DNA of 12,220 bases from Isohypsibius dastychi (lineage: Eukaryota; Tardigrada; Eutardigrada; Parachela; Isohypsibiidae). The notes under the pieces were generated by a model. That model was not told the DNA's origin, did no database searches, and saw only the letters and a program-made list of their open reading frames with translations. The stretch lies in contig JAQIWT010001139.1 of assembly GCA_034696485.1 (NCBI GenBank), positions 1-12,220 of the forward strand, in the 5' to 3' direction. The translations under genes and the position numbers were made by a program. Below are positions 10,875 through 12,220 of this stretch, one piece after another. Position 1 is the stretch's first letter; each line of letters opens with the position of its first letter.

Positions 10875-10880
10875 AATAAA
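10875..10880 (+). promoter_or_regulatory. Poly(A) signal of the bHLH gene
   Basis: Canonical AATAAA in gctgaaataaaatattg, about 270 nt after the stop codon. It is followed by a GT-containing stretch, and no other plus-strand gene lies between. Confidence 0.65.
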
Positions 10881-11470
10881 ATATTGTCCATAAATATTCT
10901 GGTATTGGTAAGCTGGTATTTCTTACCCATAACTAGCCTGTACAGATTTTGTTTCTTTATTCCTTTCATAGTACGTCTCATAAAATCTCATAAACTGGAA
11001 CGTTAGAAGCACGTGGATATATTGCATGGAGGGTCGTTTATGTCAGGAGCTGAAAGGATAACATATCCAAGTAAATTGCTACGAAAGGAAGACAAAATTG
11101 ATTGGTTTTTCTGATACACTTATATTGCGTCAGAGAATATCCGGTGCGATTGAGTACAGCTGTGTGACACCTGTGGAAAATCATGCCATCAATACCGATT
11201 GTAAAGATCGATCAAGATCAGGAATTAGCTAAACATTCCCACTTCGACCACGATTGACAAATTCGAAAGAAAATCAATATTTTGAATAAGCAGACTGTAA
11301 AGTTGTAAAACTAAATTTGTTTCCCGTCACATCTGACTCGGAACCTATTGGTGTCTCTCTTTTTTTTAAGATCAGGGTTTCGTGGATGCATCAAGCCAGG
11401 TAACCTCACTATTGGGAAATTTAACCTGAATTAAAGAATCAAAGATTGATTGTCATTCGGAACGTGCATT
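10881..11470. other. Intergenic stretch downstream of the bHLH gene
   Basis: About 590 bp with no open frame of note on either strand and no RNA gene or repeat that I can see. A palindromic E-box CACGTG occurs near 11010 (gcacgtgga), which is not meaningful on its own. Confidence 0.5.
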
Positions 11471-11478
11471 AAACGAAT

Positions 11479-11859
11479 ATATATAATTCTTCCCGCAAAG
11501 GTCACTTTCATTATTATGGCGCAGCAGCGAATAATGCTTTATGAATGCTTGACACATATATGAAGATGTGTGTTGGTACTTGTCGAATACAAGGACAGTA
11601 CCATTTAAATAACCTTTGGTTTTTCCTACATTTTCCCATTATTTCTGGTAAGTACAAAATATTCTGGGTTCAGTTTCAACTGCCGTCTTGAAAATCGCCC
11701 CTAGTTGGGATTCTTTCCCTAGCTTTGTTGCATTGCGCCGGCTTTCGCACGGTGCCAGGAGAAGTGCTCATCTTGATCCAATTGCTATTCCAAGTCAATC
11801 TGCCTGTGATTAAAGTATCCGAAATCTCAATTCAGATGGTAATTAGCACTCATTTCTGA
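11479..11859 (+). other. Weak candidate two-exon small gene (74 residues)
   Basis: A TATA-like atatatataa (about 11479-11486) is followed by ATG 11560. An open exon runs to tttctg/gtaagt (ends 11647), and acceptor ttctttccctag (ends 11722) opens a second exon to TGA 11857-11859. The 75-nt GT-AG intron has good borders and the frame stays open across the join. The peptide is hydrophobic and resembles no family I know. An earlier ATG at 11516 opens a 15-codon frame that overlaps the 11560 ATG. No poly(A) signal was seen. It may well be chance. Confidence 0.2.
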
Positions 11860-11914
11860 CGTGAGCAAGAGCCCTACCGGTTTAGTGAAATTTCCTGTCA
11901 GGGATGCCGTGGAT

Positions 11915-11920
11915 TTTATT
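11915..11920 (-). promoter_or_regulatory. Poly(A) signal overlapping the stop of the right-edge terminal exon
   Basis: In minus orientation the sequence is TGAATAAAA, a canonical AATAAA that begins with the last base of the stop codon. Confidence 0.4.
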
Positions 11921-12108
11921 CACCGCTCATCGACCGGCTTGGCTCTGTGCGATCGCGGGAAGAGTATGGGAAGAAGAAACTTCCTTGACATGAAATCTTG
12001 GAGATGTGAGTAGGAGCGGTTTTGCTTGCCCACACGCCTACTTAAATCAATCTCTTCCGGCCTCCAAGGACAATCCGCAATTTCCATTACGAATGTAGCA
12101 GAAGTCAC
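11920..12108 (-). CDS. Probable terminal exon of an unrecognised minus-strand gene (partial)
   Basis: On the minus strand a good acceptor (ctgttttctcag) opens a frame of 62 residues that ends in TGA. The A of that TGA is the first base of a canonical AATAAA. The acceptor, full-length open frame and poly(A) signal together look like a genuine last exon. Readable stretches include CPWRPEEIDLSRR and FLLPILFPRSHR. The segment is basic, and RR and RK flank a 16-residue stretch, which would suit a processed peptide precursor; nothing else supports that. I do not recognise the family. The upstream exon would lie beyond about 12165 or outside the window, and its donor could not be fixed, so the reading phase at the acceptor is assumed to be 0. 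Confidence 0.42.
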   Translation of the reverse strand: MTSATFVMEIADCPWRPEEIDLSRRVGKQNRSYSHLQDFMSRKFLLPILFPRSHRAKPVDER

Positions 12109-12220
12109 CTGAGAAAACAGTCCCTTGTAATTTTAAGTTCCCTTCGTATTCGCTAGCACTTTCTCATCAAACAGCCATGGGGTAAGCTCAACACATATTC
12201 TGTTTTCAATAATGCAGTTC
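12109..12220. other. Right edge, probably intron or upstream part of the minus-strand gene
   Basis: On the minus strand this precedes the acceptor at 12109-12110 and probably contains an intron. On the plus strand there is an ATG directly followed by a donor-like site (catggg/gtaagc near 12175), too little to call a gene. Confidence 0.3.

Noticed and set aside
12175-12186. ATG followed at once by gtaagc on the plus strand
   Set aside because: A two-codon first exon cannot be supported without the next exon, which is outside the window, and the opposite strand has a better explanation here.

Overview
The window is eukaryotic nuclear DNA, almost certainly from an invertebrate animal. Every recognised multi-exon gene is broken by GT-AG introns, and most of these are tiny (53-66 nt). 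Closest family resemblances are to animal proteins: PGAP3, PHOSPHO, cytosolic-type histidyl-tRNA synthetase, thyroglobulin type-1 repeats and the Mist1/Dimmed bHLH factor. High gene density and very short introns fit a small-genome ecdysozoan such as a tardigrade, but that placement is a guess. Exon joins below were set by hand from splice signals, reading phase and remembered family sequences; no search was run.

Layout. On the minus strand, at the left, lie a PHOSPHO-type phosphatase (297-1109, 2 exons) and upstream of it, in the same orientation, a PGAP3/PER1 GPI-lipid remodelling protein (1464-3117, 7 exons). About 590 bp separates the PGAP3 start from the divergent start of a complete histidyl-tRNA synthetase (3709-6348, plus strand, 11 exons). 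Next on the plus strand are a small secreted protein with two thyroglobulin type-1 domains (6880-7491, 2 exons) and, after a gene-poor stretch of about 2.4 kb, an intronless coding region for a Mist1/Dimmed bHLH factor (9891-10601). Its leader probably starts at a TATA-like box near 8855 and carries a 520-nt 5' UTR intron and upstream ORFs. At the right edge is what looks like the last exon of an unrecognised minus-strand gene (11920-12108), possibly preceded on the plus strand by a very weak two-exon candidate (11560-11859).

How the genes relate. There is no evident shared system. PHOSPHO and PGAP3 both touch ethanolamine-phosphate/GPI lipid chemistry and are co-oriented, which may be chance. 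HARS is housekeeping translation. The thyroglobulin-domain protein is secreted and may be a thyropin-like protease inhibitor. Dimm/Mist1 factors drive secretory-cell differentiation.

Most worth a second look: the paired loss of cysteines C3 and C4 in the first thyroglobulin domain; a possible mitochondrial presequence exon in the long first HARS intron, together with absence of the N-terminal WHEP domain; a possible 12-nt microexon in PGAP3; the shortened bHLH loop and uORF-rich leader of the Dimm gene; and the orphan terminal exon at the right edge.
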